Shown here: positions 26,359-35,519 of the stretch, one piece after another
How the letters are laid out: every line of letters starts with the position of its first letter
Numbering within the stretch: the first letter of the stretch is position 1
DNA from: GCA-002726655 sp046582185
GTDB taxonomy: Bacteria; Pseudomonadota; Gammaproteobacteria; Pseudomonadales; Azotimanducaceae
DNA: 64,000 nt
Reading direction: 5' to 3'
Assembly (NCBI GenBank): GCA_046582185.1
Contig: JAYGEX010000040.1
Span: forward strand, 1-64,000
Translations under genes and position numbers: made by a program
The notes under the pieces: model-generated
Told to the model about the DNA's origin: nothing
Databases searched by the model: none
The model's input: only the letters and a program-made list of their open reading frames with translations

Positions 26359-27702
26359 TTACGCCTCGAGAAAGTTATCAATGACTTTTTCAAACTTGTC
26401 TTGTGCTTTCGCAATGAGCTTGGGCAGATGGTAAGTCGGAAACAAATCATCAGATGCTTCGTAGTCGCGCAGCATCAATTTTGCAAGATTTGCCTTATGC
26501 ACCTCAGTCGTACCATCCATGATACCCATCTGCGGCGCCGACAACCACATATCACCCAGCTGTGTCTCATTCGACATGCCGAGGGCACCGTGCAAATGAA
26601 TGGTGCGATAGATGATGTCGTGATTAACTTTGGCGGCGCTGATCTTGATCGAAGCGATCTCCATACGGATTTCTCGTGTATAGGAACCAACCTTGTCAAT
26701 CAACCAGGCGGTATACAAGACGTGCAAGCGAAATTGTTTGAGCTGAATATAAGAGTCTGCCAAATCAGACTGAACCATTTGTAAATCGGCCAGCAATTCA
26801 CCTTTCGCCCTGCGGCTAAGGGCTCTCTCACAGGCCATATCCAGTGCCTTGGTACATACCCCTACTGCTCTCATGGCGTGGTGTACCCTGCCGCCACTCA
26901 ATCTGGTTTGGGAACCCACAAAACCCCCACCTTCCTTTCCCAGGAGAGCATCTGCAGGTATTCGGACATTGTTATACCTGATATACGCATGACCGCCGCG
27001 GCCGACATCAGTATTGTAGTTTTCCCGCAGCGGCGTACCTATGCCATGAATGTTTCGTACGATTTCAACACCCTCGGTTTTGCGGTCAACGATGAACATG
27101 GATGCCCTCTCCAGAAGGGGCTTATCCGGAGCCGTCACCGCCATCACGATGAGGAAGTCTGCACCTGCCCCATTAGAGGTAAACCACTTCTCGCCGTTTA
27201 TAACCCACTCATCGCCATCCCTGACGGCGGTACATTTGAATTCACCAGGCTCACCTGCATGAGGTTCAGTCATTGAATAAGCGGAATGCATCTCACCGGA
27301 CAGCAAGGGCTCCAGGTATTTCTTCTTCTGATCTTCCGTACCATTATGAGCGATGAGCTCCATATTACCGGTGTCAGGCGCCTGGCAGCCGAATATCGTC
27401 GGCCCCATACGGGTTCGACCCAGGATTTCGTTTAACAGGCAAAGCTTCACCTGGCCCAAACCAGGGCCGCCGAGGTCAGGCCCCAGGTGAAAGCCCCAGA
27501 GACCTTGAGCTTTAACCTTGTTCTGCAAATCCTTGATATAAGTCCGGATCGCGTTCCAGCCATCTGCATCCAGGCGCTTATCATCTTTAGTTCTGCCAGT
27601 ACTCATAAAGTGATCAAGAGGCTCAATTTCTTCTGTTACCAGCTTTTGAACCCAATCTACCTGTATTTGAAATTCAGGTTCCACATCAAAGTCAATTGCC
27701 AT
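26359..27702 (-). CDS. Acyl-CoA dehydrogenase (ACAD10/11-like)
   Basis: This 447-residue ACAD has QAPDTGNMELIAHNGTEDQK, AYSMTEPHAGEPGEF for FAD and substrate, the RNIHGIGTPLREN loop and the C-terminal LHGALGMSNETQLGDMW with MGIMDGTTEVH. It belongs to the same branch as the ACAD at 3446-4654 but is longer at the C terminus. It should oxidise an acyl-CoA of unknown chain. It leads the two-ACAD unit on the minus strand. Confidence 0.93.
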   Translation of the reverse strand: MAIDFDVEPEFQIQVDWVQKLVTEEIEPLDHFMSTGRTKDDKRLDADGWNAIRTYIKDLQNKVKAQGLWGFHLGPDLGGPGLGQVKLCLLNEILGRTRMGPTIFGCQAPDTGNMELIAHNGTEDQKKKYLEPLLSGEMHSAYSMTEPHAGEPGEFKCTAVRDGDEWVINGEKWFTSNGAGADFLIVMAVTAPDKPLLERASMFIVDRKTEGVEIVRNIHGIGTPLRENYNTDVGRGGHAYIRYNNVRIPADALLGKEGGGFVGSQTRLSGGRVHHAMRAVGVCTKALDMACERALSRRAKGELLADLQMVQSDLADSYIQLKQFRLHVLYTAWLIDKVGSYTREIRMEIASIKISAAKVNHDIIYRTIHLHGALGMSNETQLGDMWLSAPQMGIMDGTTEVHKANLAKLMLRDYEASDDLFPTYHLPKLIAKAQDKFEKVIDNFLEA

Positions 27703-27791
27703 TACTCAAGTTCTCCAGTCAGTTAAATTCCTAGTCGATTAAGAATGCATTTTTTACCGCCGGAAAAAAAGGGGCCAGGTACACTTAATCC

Positions 27792-27809
27792 AAAAAGGGG
27801 CTCCTTTTT
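27792..27809 (-). terminator. Possible terminator of the GST gene
   Basis: AAAAAGG (27792-27798) and CCTTTTT (27803-27809) pair around a GGCT loop, 11 bp past the end of the minus-strand GST gene. The stem is A/T rich and the strand ends in a T-rich arm. It could end GST transcription before the ACAD genes. Confidence 0.4.
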
Positions 27810-27820
27810 AAGATGTATTG

Positions 27821-28507
27821 CTAAGAGTTTTGTTTTGCCAGGGCTGCATTGATCTTTTCGTGTTCGCTGCCATCCAGTCTGGCTTGCAGGCCTTTGTTCA
27901 TTTCGTCGAGAATTTTGGCAGCATGTTCATTCCTTTGAATTTTCTCCCAATAGGCGGCTACTTTTGTGGTTGCCAGAATTGGGTTGTCCACATCGAGCTT
28001 TGGCACGATCTTTTCACACAGGAACAATGCTGGCACCAGAGTAGTGTCAGCTCTGGTAAGGCAATCACCTACCGCAAAGTCGCCGCTACCGATATGCCGC
28101 TCCAGGGCGCCCATGCCTCTGACGACCTGGGACACCAGCAGGTCGCGAATCTCATCGACCCTTGTCTTTCGGTTGATTTGGGGTAATGACATAAAGATAT
28201 TGTTCATCAGATAGATATCTGCGATGCGCGACACCAGGCGAACCTCCGCCCTTTCTCTTGGCGTCCTGCCAACAATGGATTTCTCCGGATACAGATCGTC
28301 CAGATATTCTGCAATCACCTCGGATTCGGGTATCACTCCATCTTCAAGTTCCAGCACTGGAATTCGCCCAATCGGTGAGACTTCCGATAACTTACCCTGG
28401 AAAAAAGATGTTGGCAGATCGAATTCAATGTCAGTGATTCCCATTGCATATATCTGCATTCGTATTTTTGCAGAATACGGGCTTAGGTCGCCTGTCAAGA
28501 GCTTCAT
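27821..28507 (-). CDS. Glutathione S-transferase family protein
   Basis: The 228-residue protein starts MKLLTGDLSPYSAKIRMQIY, a thioredoxin-fold N domain with Ser in the GSH-activating position. RIPVLELEDGVIPESEVIAEYL follows, holding the cis-Pro and the glutathione gamma-Glu site (ESEVI), then an all-helical C domain. It may conjugate or reduce electrophiles, or act in isomerisation. The frame opens further upstream (28576), but GGAAAG just before 28507 and family N termini choose this ATG. It is divergent from the enoyl-reductase-like gene at 28676. Confidence 0.9.
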   Translation of the reverse strand: MKLLTGDLSPYSAKIRMQIYAMGITDIEFDLPTSFFQGKLSEVSPIGRIPVLELEDGVIPESEVIAEYLDDLYPEKSIVGRTPRERAEVRLVSRIADIYLMNNIFMSLPQINRKTRVDEIRDLLVSQVVRGMGALERHIGSGDFAVGDCLTRADTTLVPALFLCEKIVPKLDVDNPILATTKVAAYWEKIQRNEHAAKILDEMNKGLQARLDGSEHEKINAALAKQNS

Positions 28508-28675
28508 TTTACTTTCCAATTTATGTTTAGCCACCAGCGTAACATTTTTGGTACTGGGCCAGCCTTCAGATCTCAACAGGCAGTTGAATCACTACCATAG
28601 ACACAATGGAGCGGGAGCAAACGGAAACATGTTATCTTTACAGTTAACGTATTTTGTGAAAAGAAGAACAAGACA

Positions 28676-29938
28676 ATGACCGAGACTGTAACCAAGAAAA
28701 GAGAGTTTGATGTGATACTGGTTGGTGCCACCGGATTTACCGGCCAGCTGGTTCTCGAATATATCAATCGGGAATATGGCCTCGAAGGAGATCTCAATTG
28801 GGCGATCGCCGGGCGCAATCAATCAAAGCTCTCCTCCACAGCAAAGCAATATCTTGGCGCTGACAGCGAAAAACTTACCATCATTGTTGCAGACAGTTCG
28901 GACGCCGATGCGATGGCAGAACTTGCGAAAAGAACCAAGGTTATCTGCACAACGGTGGGCCCGTATGCGATGTACGGTAACGAACTGGTAAAGGCATGTG
29001 TTGAACAGGGTACTCACTACTGTGATCTAACCGGTGAGGTTCAATGGATGCGGCGCATGATCGATCTGCATGAAACCAGTGCCCAGGACTCCGGTGCGCG
29101 CATTGTATTCACCTGCGGGTTCGACAGCATTCCTTCCGATCTCGGCGTTCACTATGCACAACAACAAATGATGTCAATACACAATCAGTACGCATCACAA
29201 GTTAAATGCAGGATTGGAAAGACAAAGGGTGGAATGAGTGGTGGAACTGTTGCCAGCATGATGAATATGATGGAGGAAATAAAGCACGACCCAGGCATTA
29301 AAGACTTACTTGCTGACCCCTATGGCCTTGACCCGGTAAACATGCCGCGGGGGCTGGATGAGCAGGATCAAAGCACAGCGGTCTACGATTTAGACTTCAA
29401 AGCCTGGACCGCGCCATTTGTTATGGCCGCCATCAATACCCGGGTGGTCCGCCGCAGTCATGCCCTGATGAAATATCCCTACGGTAATTCATTCCTTTAC
29501 GATGAATCCATGCTGACAGGAAATGGCCCCGGCGGATATATGCAAGCCTTGCTCATTGCCGGGATGTCAATGCTCATGAATCTGGTTAGCGCATTCAACC
29601 CCACCAGATCAATGCTCCAGCCCATGCTTCCTGCCCCAGGTACTGGTCCAGACAAGGAAACCATCGCCAACGGATTCTTTAATATAGAATTGCTGGCCAA
29701 AAATTTAAGCGAAGATAGCAAGACCGGACAATGGGTCAAGGTTAAGGTAACGGGTGACAAAGACCCCGGATATGGAGCCACTTGTAAGATGCTCGCCGAA
29801 AGTGCGGTCTGTCTTGCCAAAGATGAACTCGAGGTTGGCGGAGGCATATGGACACCCGCGAGCGCAATGGGGGACTGCCTCATCAATCGCCTGACTGATA
29901 AAGCCGGGATGACTTTTGAGCTCGTTCAACAATCCTAG
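28676..29938 (+). CDS. Trans-acting enoyl reductase / saccharopine dehydrogenase-like protein
   Basis: The 420-residue protein begins with a Rossmann nucleotide site (FDVILVGATGFTGQLVLEYI) and has CTTVGPYAMYGNELVKACVE with HYCDLTGEVQWMRRMI, typical of the saccharopine dehydrogenase-like group that includes mycobacterial Rv2449/Rv2953 trans-acting enoyl reductases and eukaryotic SCCPDH. A C-terminal block ESAVCLAKD followed by GGGIWTPASAMGDCLINRL is also conserved. Such enzymes reduce double bonds in lipid intermediates using NADPH, but the bacterial role outside mycobacteria is unsettled. It stands alone, divergent from the GST gene. Confidence 0.88.
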   Translation: MTETVTKKREFDVILVGATGFTGQLVLEYINREYGLEGDLNWAIAGRNQSKLSSTAKQYLGADSEKLTIIVADSSDADAMAELAKRTKVICTTVGPYAMYGNELVKACVEQGTHYCDLTGEVQWMRRMIDLHETSAQDSGARIVFTCGFDSIPSDLGVHYAQQQMMSIHNQYASQVKCRIGKTKGGMSGGTVASMMNMMEEIKHDPGIKDLLADPYGLDPVNMPRGLDEQDQSTAVYDLDFKAWTAPFVMAAINTRVVRRSHALMKYPYGNSFLYDESMLTGNGPGGYMQALLIAGMSMLMNLVSAFNPTRSMLQPMLPAPGTGPDKETIANGFFNIELLAKNLSEDSKTGQWVKVKVTGDKDPGYGATCKMLAESAVCLAKDELEVGGGIWTPASAMGDCLINRLTDKAGMTFELVQQS

Positions 29939-30098
29939 CCCGAAAAATTCAATTTTTATCTCCCTGGGCTGTCTACTAATTGACACCTGGGGCTAATCCC
30001 CATCTGCCTGTTTCCATCACCCTAATTCCAAAGTATTGATGAACATTAGCTCCTGGCACCGGAGATGATCCTGGAACACCTTAACCTGAATCTCGTCC

Positions 30099-30821
30099 GT
30101 GCAGGATCCGGCAGTGAAGCGCTGGCGCGGATCCATCCCCTTTGCCGGTAATTGGTTTGGGCTTAATCACAAAGACAATAGTGATGCCGGTTTTATCGAA
30201 AAGGAAGAACTTAATAAGGACAGGGCCAGAATCCTGTTGGATCGTTATGGCATCGTATTCCGGGAACTGACTCTCAAAGAGCTGCCAAGTCTTCACTGGT
30301 CAAAAATTTTCCGCTCACTAAGGTTGATGGAACTCTCGGGCGAGGTCCTTTCCGGTTACTTCTTTAAAGACATTCCAGGCCCGCAATTTATTTCCGTATC
30401 TGCCTTTAGGCACCTTCAGATGATGCAGGCAAAACCAGTAAAACCTGCAAACAATATCTTCTGGCTTAATGCAGCGAACCCTATCTCCCCCTGCGGCATG
30501 GGCCTGGAGCTGCCCGAAATGAAGCTGCCACGACGAGCAAGTTCAAACCACGTGGTCTTTGATGGCGGCAAGGTGATTATGGTGTCCGAGCGACGGGGCA
30601 AGTCCTTAACGTTTCATATCAGCCCGGATGATGAGCAGCTACCCGCCTACCTCGGCGTGCTGCGTCATCTGCTGTACCGGTCATTCGCACCTATGCGAAA
30701 GATAGAAATAGAAAGTATCAACGACATATCGGCCAGAAATAGCCCGTATCTGCAGGTTTTGGAAACTTGCTTTGACCTGATTAAGGATTACAAGTCAGTC
30801 ACATTACAGCGTGAGATCTGA
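30099..30821 (+). pseudogene. Lhr-type helicase, C-terminal remnant
   Basis: The 240-codon frame matches only the C-terminal part of Lhr ATP-dependent helicases: ARILLDRYGIVFRELTLKEL (winged-helix start), WSKIFRSLRLMELSGEVLSG, DIPGPQFISVSAFRHL and the later FWLNAANPISPCGMGL barrel region. Full Lhr proteins of this type are about 1400-1500 residues; the RecA domains and most of the core are absent. The frame starts with GTG and no ribosome-binding site. It is a truncated remnant. Its end overlaps the methyltransferase relic on the other strand by 34 bp. Confidence 0.72.
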
Positions 30822-31557
30822 CTTAACCAGAACGCGCTACGCTTTCCCTCGAAGTCTCTTCTCCAACCTTCTCCAGAAGCCGCGCTTTTTATATGTTTCG
30901 GTATTGTTTGATTACCTGAACGTTCGTGTTGCGGCGCACTCATTTTCATCTTCTCAACCACGACAATACTGTCATAGAAATGAACGCCGTAAGCAGACCT
31001 GGAAATGTCGTTCACCTGGAAGTGATCTTCTTTTGAATGCCAGGCATTAATATCATCGACGAAATTTTTCGCATATTCGATGAAGGTGCCTTTTCGCTGA
31101 TGCCCGCCGCCAAATTTCTTCCAATAGGAGGTATGCAAGTCTTCGCACAGATAGACGCCATTCTCGCTTACCTTCGGAAATAGTTCTTCGAAGGTATTAA
31201 TTTGCAGCACCATTGTGTGGCCGCCATCATCCAGCAAGATGTCAATCCTTGGTATCTCCGCAGCCAGTGTCTTCAGAAACAGACGATCTGCCTGATTGCC
31301 AATAAATATGCTGACCCTATCTTCTTCCAGATTTTTGCAATCGGGATTGACATCCACACCATATATTCTTGCCTCTGGGCCAAAATAGTCCTTCCACATC
31401 TGCAGTGAACCACCCTGGGAAATACCTATCTCTACAATGTGTACATCTGTACCACGAAACTTGGAAAAAAATGCCGATCATAGACATCAAAGTAATGCAT
31501 CCACTTATGAATAAACTTGTCTTCGTTAGCCTCGAAGTAGGTTCTTAAGTCGTTCAT
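30788..31557 (-). pseudogene. SAM-dependent methyltransferase (CmcI/MycE-like) with frameshift
   Basis: Two frames combine to one class I methyltransferase. The N-terminal piece from ATG 31555-31557 reads MNDLRTYFEANEDKFIHKWM and goes on to YDRHF. A shift then occurs in a run of seven A (31465-31471; T on the coding strand). The second frame carries VEIGISQGGSLQMWKDYFG, IYGVDVNPDC and IDILLDDGGHTM, then CEDLHTSYW. This is the pattern of macrolide and sugar O-methyltransferases of the MycE/CmcI group. The homopolymer location makes both true inactivation and an assembly or read error possible. The last 30 or so codons look unlike the family. Confidence 0.76.
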
Positions 31558-31618
31558 TGCACATTTTCACATTGAGATATAGCATTCTAGCATTTGACGA
31601 ATGGTAACGAGAATGCAT

Positions 31619-32539
31619 ATGACAACAACTCTATTTACCCACCCTGATTGTGCCAGGCACCAGATGTCAGGGCATCCAGAGCGCCCGGAACGACTTATCA
31701 GCGTCATGGACAGGTTAGATTCCAGTGGCCTCTTGAAAGAACTTAAGCAGGTTAATGCGCAGGAAATAGAGCAGTCAAGGATCGAATTGGTACACCATCT
31801 GGACTTAATCAAGCTGGTCGCAAATGGCGAGCCCGAGTCGGGTTCACACAAAATTGAGACCGACACCTATATGAGCCCCGGCAGCCACCGGGCAGCAAAA
31901 CTTGCAGCGGGTGCAAATGTAATGGCGGTAGAGGCAATATTACGAGGCGATTGTGAACGCGCATTCTGCGCCATTCGTCCACCAGGGCATCACGCAGAAA
32001 TTGCCCAGGTGATGGGCTTTTGCATGTTCAATAATATAGCCATCGCTGCGGAGACAGCATTGCTCGATGAACGAATAAACCGTGTCGCAATTCTCGACTT
32101 CGATGTCCATCACTGCAACGGTACGGTGGATATTTTCAAGGACAGGCAGGAAGTTCTTGTCTGCTCCAGCTTTCAGGAAGACTTCTATCCATTCCGATAT
32201 CTGGACTTCAGTAATGACCACATTATCTCAACCCCTTTGCCGGTTGGAACCGGCGAAATGGGATTCCGGAAAAATCTGGAAGAGCAATGGATACCTGCAC
32301 TGGAAGCGCACAGACCGGACTTTATACTTATCTCTGCAGGCTTCGATGCCCACAGAGATGACCCACTGGCATCCCTGGAACTTGAGGAAGCAGACTACAT
32401 TTGGGTAACGCGCACCATCATGGATATCGCCGCTACCTTCTCTGAAGGAAGGCTCATGTCAACCTTGGAGGGAGGCTACAATGTCGACGCGCTTGCCAGT
32501 TGCGTAGAAGCCCACGTGGGAACCTTAATAAACGGCTGA
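31619..32539 (+). CDS. Histone deacetylase-like amidohydrolase
   Basis: The 306-residue product is a class II HDAC-type zinc amidohydrolase. It has HPERPERL (19-26), PPGHHAEIAQVMGFCMFNN (121-139, with His124/His125 acting in catalysis), LDFDVHHCNGT (159-169, Zn ligands Asp162 and His164) and a third zinc Asp in SAGFDAHRDDPL. Members deacetylate lysines, polyamines or small amides; the target is unknown. The frame opens at 31601, but GAG at 31609-31611 and family N termini (MTTTLFTHPDC) fit ATG 31619. It is convergent with the HD-GYP gene 11 bp away. Confidence 0.92.
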   Translation: MTTTLFTHPDCARHQMSGHPERPERLISVMDRLDSSGLLKELKQVNAQEIEQSRIELVHHLDLIKLVANGEPESGSHKIETDTYMSPGSHRAAKLAAGANVMAVEAILRGDCERAFCAIRPPGHHAEIAQVMGFCMFNNIAIAAETALLDERINRVAILDFDVHHCNGTVDIFKDRQEVLVCSSFQEDFYPFRYLDFSNDHIISTPLPVGTGEMGFRKNLEEQWIPALEAHRPDFILISAGFDAHRDDPLASLELEEADYIWVTRTIMDIAATFSEGRLMSTLEGGYNVDALASCVEAHVGTLING

Positions 32540-32550
32540 GACCGAATAGC

Positions 32551-34305
32551 CTAAAGATAATCCTGTAAGAGTACTTCATCAATCTGGCTTGGCTCAAGAA
32601 ACTTGTTTGCGTAATCCAGATAGATACCTGATTCAAGAAACAGCCTGAACAATTCACCATCAAGGTGAGAATCCTTGACCATGAACGACATGATTTTAAT
32701 GCTGGCACTCAGGGTTTTGGATAGTTTATAGGGTCGGTCTGCAGCGGTTAATGCTTCAAATACATCCGCTATCGCCATGATTCTAGCCGGAATGCTTAAG
32801 GTTTCGCCGCGAATTCGCCTTGGATACCCTGTGCCGTCCATTTTCTCATGGTGGCCGCCGGCAATTTCAGGCACATTCTCCAGATGTTTCGGAAACGGCA
32901 GGCTCTCGAGCATCACGATAGTCTGAACAATGTGATCATTTATCATGAATCTCTCTTCCGCGGTCAGGGTGCCCCGCTCAATTGAAAGATTGTATATTTC
33001 GCCTTTGTTAAATTTGTGTTCCGGCACATCAACCTTAAAGCCGTAAGGGTTGTCAGGGTCTGCCGAGGGGACGGGCGCATTGTGGACGAATATGTGGTCT
33101 TTCCTGTCCGCCAGTAAGTCTTCTTCACAAGGGAGTTGCGGCACAGGTTCACTACCTTTCCGATCTAATTCTTCCCTGGCGATGCCTACCCGATCATCCA
33201 GGGTTCGAACCCACTTGGTTGCTGCAATCTGTTTGACCCGTTCGATTGATTCTGCTGCCATAAACTCACCGCCAACATTGCATTCTGCGATGAAGTAATA
33301 GTCTTCATCAATTTTCTTTAGCTGTGCATCCAGTGCAGCTCTTAATTCGGTGGAGTCTCCACCTTCGATTATTTTCTCCTGGCACTTGATGACTGCCTCA
33401 CGTTTAACGATCTCAAACCTTGCGCGAACCTCATGTATGCGGTCGGTGATGGTTTCAAGCTTGGTCGCTTTATCGACCACATATTCGGGCGTCGTCACTT
33501 TACCGCAATCGTGTAACCATGCACCGATATGCAGCTCATACCATTCATCTTCATCCAGGCTAAAGTCGGAGAAGGGACCTTCTGTAACGTCGCAGGCCGC
33601 ATGGGTCAGCATTTCCGTTAGTTGCGGAACACGTTGGCAATGCCCGCCGGTATAAGGGGATTTTGCATCTACAGCACTTGCCATCAATTCGATAAAAGAT
33701 TCCAGCAGGTTTTTCTGGGTAGCAATCAGTATTGCATTATCCAGCGCTACCGCTGCATGGGATGCCAGTGCTTCAATCAGGGGCTGAATCTCTTCAGAAA
33801 ACGGGACGATATCACCGGAATCAAGATCTGTTGCGTTTAGCAATTGCAGGACGCCAATTACGGTATCTGAACTATTTTTAAGTGGCACTGTAAGCAAGGA
33901 CTTGGAGCGATATCCCGTGCCTTTATCAAATATTTTGGTGCCGGAGAAATCAAACTGGTCGGAGTCGTAGGCATCCTCAATGTTGATGGTCTCTCCCGAT
34001 ATCGCAGAGAAAGTGACGATGTTTTTTGTATTTGGAATCCCATCGGCATCAAACATCTGTACTGGCGGTAGTGCCACTTCAACCCCGGTTGTGCCTCCTT
34101 GCGCTATGCCAAGAGAGTCAGTCCTCATGATTTCGAATTTAAGTTCATCATTTTTGGTACGAATATAAAGAGTTCCACCATCGGCATTGCCCATGTTTTT
34201 AGCTTCCAGGAGTATTTTCTCCATGAGGCTATTGGTATCTTTTTCCGCAGAAAGAGCGATCCCAATTTGAATCAATCTCTCAAATGATGCACGGTCAGAC
34301 GACAT
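32551..34305 (-). CDS. GAF-HD-GYP cyclic-di-GMP phosphodiesterase
   Basis: Residues 8-190 form a GAF sensor domain; residues 200-560 an HD-GYP domain. The HD pair is His265-Asp266 in GAWLHDCGK, and HHEKMDGTGYP at 485-495 supplies the GYP motif; both are intact, so c-di-GMP hydrolysis is likely. Between residues 285 and 445 lies an extra mostly helical, charged segment that splits the usual HD-GYP core after KATKLE and before RGTLTAEERF. The GAF domain may bind a nucleotide or small ligand. No response-regulator receiver domain is present. It stands alone. Confidence 0.92.
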   Translation of the reverse strand: MSSDRASFERLIQIGIALSAEKDTNSLMEKILLEAKNMGNADGGTLYIRTKNDELKFEIMRTDSLGIAQGGTTGVEVALPPVQMFDADGIPNTKNIVTFSAISGETINIEDAYDSDQFDFSGTKIFDKGTGYRSKSLLTVPLKNSSDTVIGVLQLLNATDLDSGDIVPFSEEIQPLIEALASHAAVALDNAILIATQKNLLESFIELMASAVDAKSPYTGGHCQRVPQLTEMLTHAACDVTEGPFSDFSLDEDEWYELHIGAWLHDCGKVTTPEYVVDKATKLETITDRIHEVRARFEIVKREAVIKCQEKIIEGGDSTELRAALDAQLKKIDEDYYFIAECNVGGEFMAAESIERVKQIAATKWVRTLDDRVGIAREELDRKGSEPVPQLPCEEDLLADRKDHIFVHNAPVPSADPDNPYGFKVDVPEHKFNKGEIYNLSIERGTLTAEERFMINDHIVQTIVMLESLPFPKHLENVPEIAGGHHEKMDGTGYPRRIRGETLSIPARIMAIADVFEALTAADRPYKLSKTLSASIKIMSFMVKDSHLDGELFRLFLESGIYLDYANKFLEPSQIDEVLLQDYL

Positions 34306-34606
34306 GCCACCCTCCTCCCAAGTCTAATTCCAGGTCACCCCGGCCCAGCAAATCCATACCTACTGTTTTGTATTGAACCGTTTCCGACAGTCATTACGCT
34401 TGCCAACTACAGTCTGATTCAATTTATCATCAAAATCAGCTGTAAATTCCTAACATAAGCGTATTTCTTACTTTTTTTATGAATGTGACCCGCGGTTCTT
34501 TGGTCTGGTAAGCTGCATTCAAGCGGACTTAGAATCCGGACAGGAACTAGCTACACTCTGGAACATCGAGACAAATTCCATTGTTATACATCCATCAGGA
34601 ACAAGC
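34306..34606. other. Intergenic region with one dispersed repeat copy
   Basis: This 301-bp gap lies between two divergent starts (HD-GYP and MBL hydrolase) and must hold both promoters, though no clear box pair is visible. It contains a copy of the 19-bp repeat (34535-34553) that recurs near the RAYT gene. Confidence 0.5.
34535..34553 (+). repeat. REP-like repeat copy
   Basis: TCCGGACAGGAACTAGCTA. The same unit recurs at 51808-51826 (18 of 19 identical) and in reverse at 51681-51698 (17 of 18), and diverged at 38534-38554. Confidence 0.6.
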
Positions 34607-35515
34607 ATGCCAGCGAAGATACCCTTTACCTATAAATACGATTTTGAATACGCCAAATTGGAGACCCTGACGCCGCTTATACGTCGAGTAACTGCCAGAA
34701 ACCCAAGCGGCTTTACCTTTCAGGGCACAGGCACATATATCATCGGACATGGTGAGGTGGCGGTTATCGACCCGGGTCCATTGATCGACGAGCATATAGA
34801 GGCCTTGAAAGAGACTTTAAAAGGCGAAACCGTTACTCATATATTGATCACTCATACCCACTTTGACCATTCCCCTGCCGCAAAACCGCTGAAGGAGTTT
34901 TGGGGGACTAAAACTTATGGTTACGGTCCCCATGGTGCCGGGCGAATCGCTCAAGGCGTGCCTGTGGAAGAAGGTGGAGATATGGAATTTGTCCCCGATG
35001 TAAAAATTAACCACGGGGACATCATTGAAGGTAAGGACTGGACCATAGAATGTGTTTACACGCCGGGGCACACGTCTAATCACATCTGTTTCGCGCTGAA
35101 AGAAGAAAAAGCACTGCTCACCGGCGATCACGTAATGGGGTGGTCAACCAGTGTGATTGGCCCTCCAGACGGAAATATGACCGAATATATGGAAAGCCTG
35201 GACTTGTTACTTAAACGTGACGATGAGATTTATTGGCCCACCCATGGCACCAGCATCAGCGATGTAAAAAATTACATCCGTGCATTTATCAACCATCGCC
35301 TGGACCGGGAGCGACAGATTGTGGAATGTATTTCCCAGGGGTATTCGCTTATCTCAGATATGGTGCCGGTCATGTACACCGATACTGACCCTGGTCTATA
35401 TGGCGCCGCCGCACGATCAGTTTTAGCCGCGATGGAACGTCTCGTTAATAGCGGCACAATTACCTGTGGCGGGGAACCGTCGCTGGACAGTAAATACCAG
35501 TTAGGCGCGGCATGA
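34607..35515 (+). CDS. MBL-fold metallohydrolase (LACTB2-like)
   Basis: The 302-residue protein has the MBL core with H83-x-H85-x-D87-H88 (THTHFDHSPA), GHTSNHICF, LLTGDHVMGWST and WPTHGTSI for the remaining zinc ligands, then a winged-helix tail (YTDTDPGLYGAAARSVLAAM), as in LACTB2-type enzymes. LACTB2 relatives act as RNA endonucleases or thioesterases, while many bacterial members are uncharacterised hydrolases. It is convergent with the ACAD pair (4 bp apart). Confidence 0.9.
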   Translation: MPAKIPFTYKYDFEYAKLETLTPLIRRVTARNPSGFTFQGTGTYIIGHGEVAVIDPGPLIDEHIEALKETLKGETVTHILITHTHFDHSPAAKPLKEFWGTKTYGYGPHGAGRIAQGVPVEEGGDMEFVPDVKINHGDIIEGKDWTIECVYTPGHTSNHICFALKEEKALLTGDHVMGWSTSVIGPPDGNMTEYMESLDLLLKRDDEIYWPTHGTSISDVKNYIRAFINHRLDRERQIVECISQGYSLISDMVPVMYTDTDPGLYGAAARSVLAAMERLVNSGTITCGGEPSLDSKYQLGAA

Positions 35516-35519
35516 TAAT

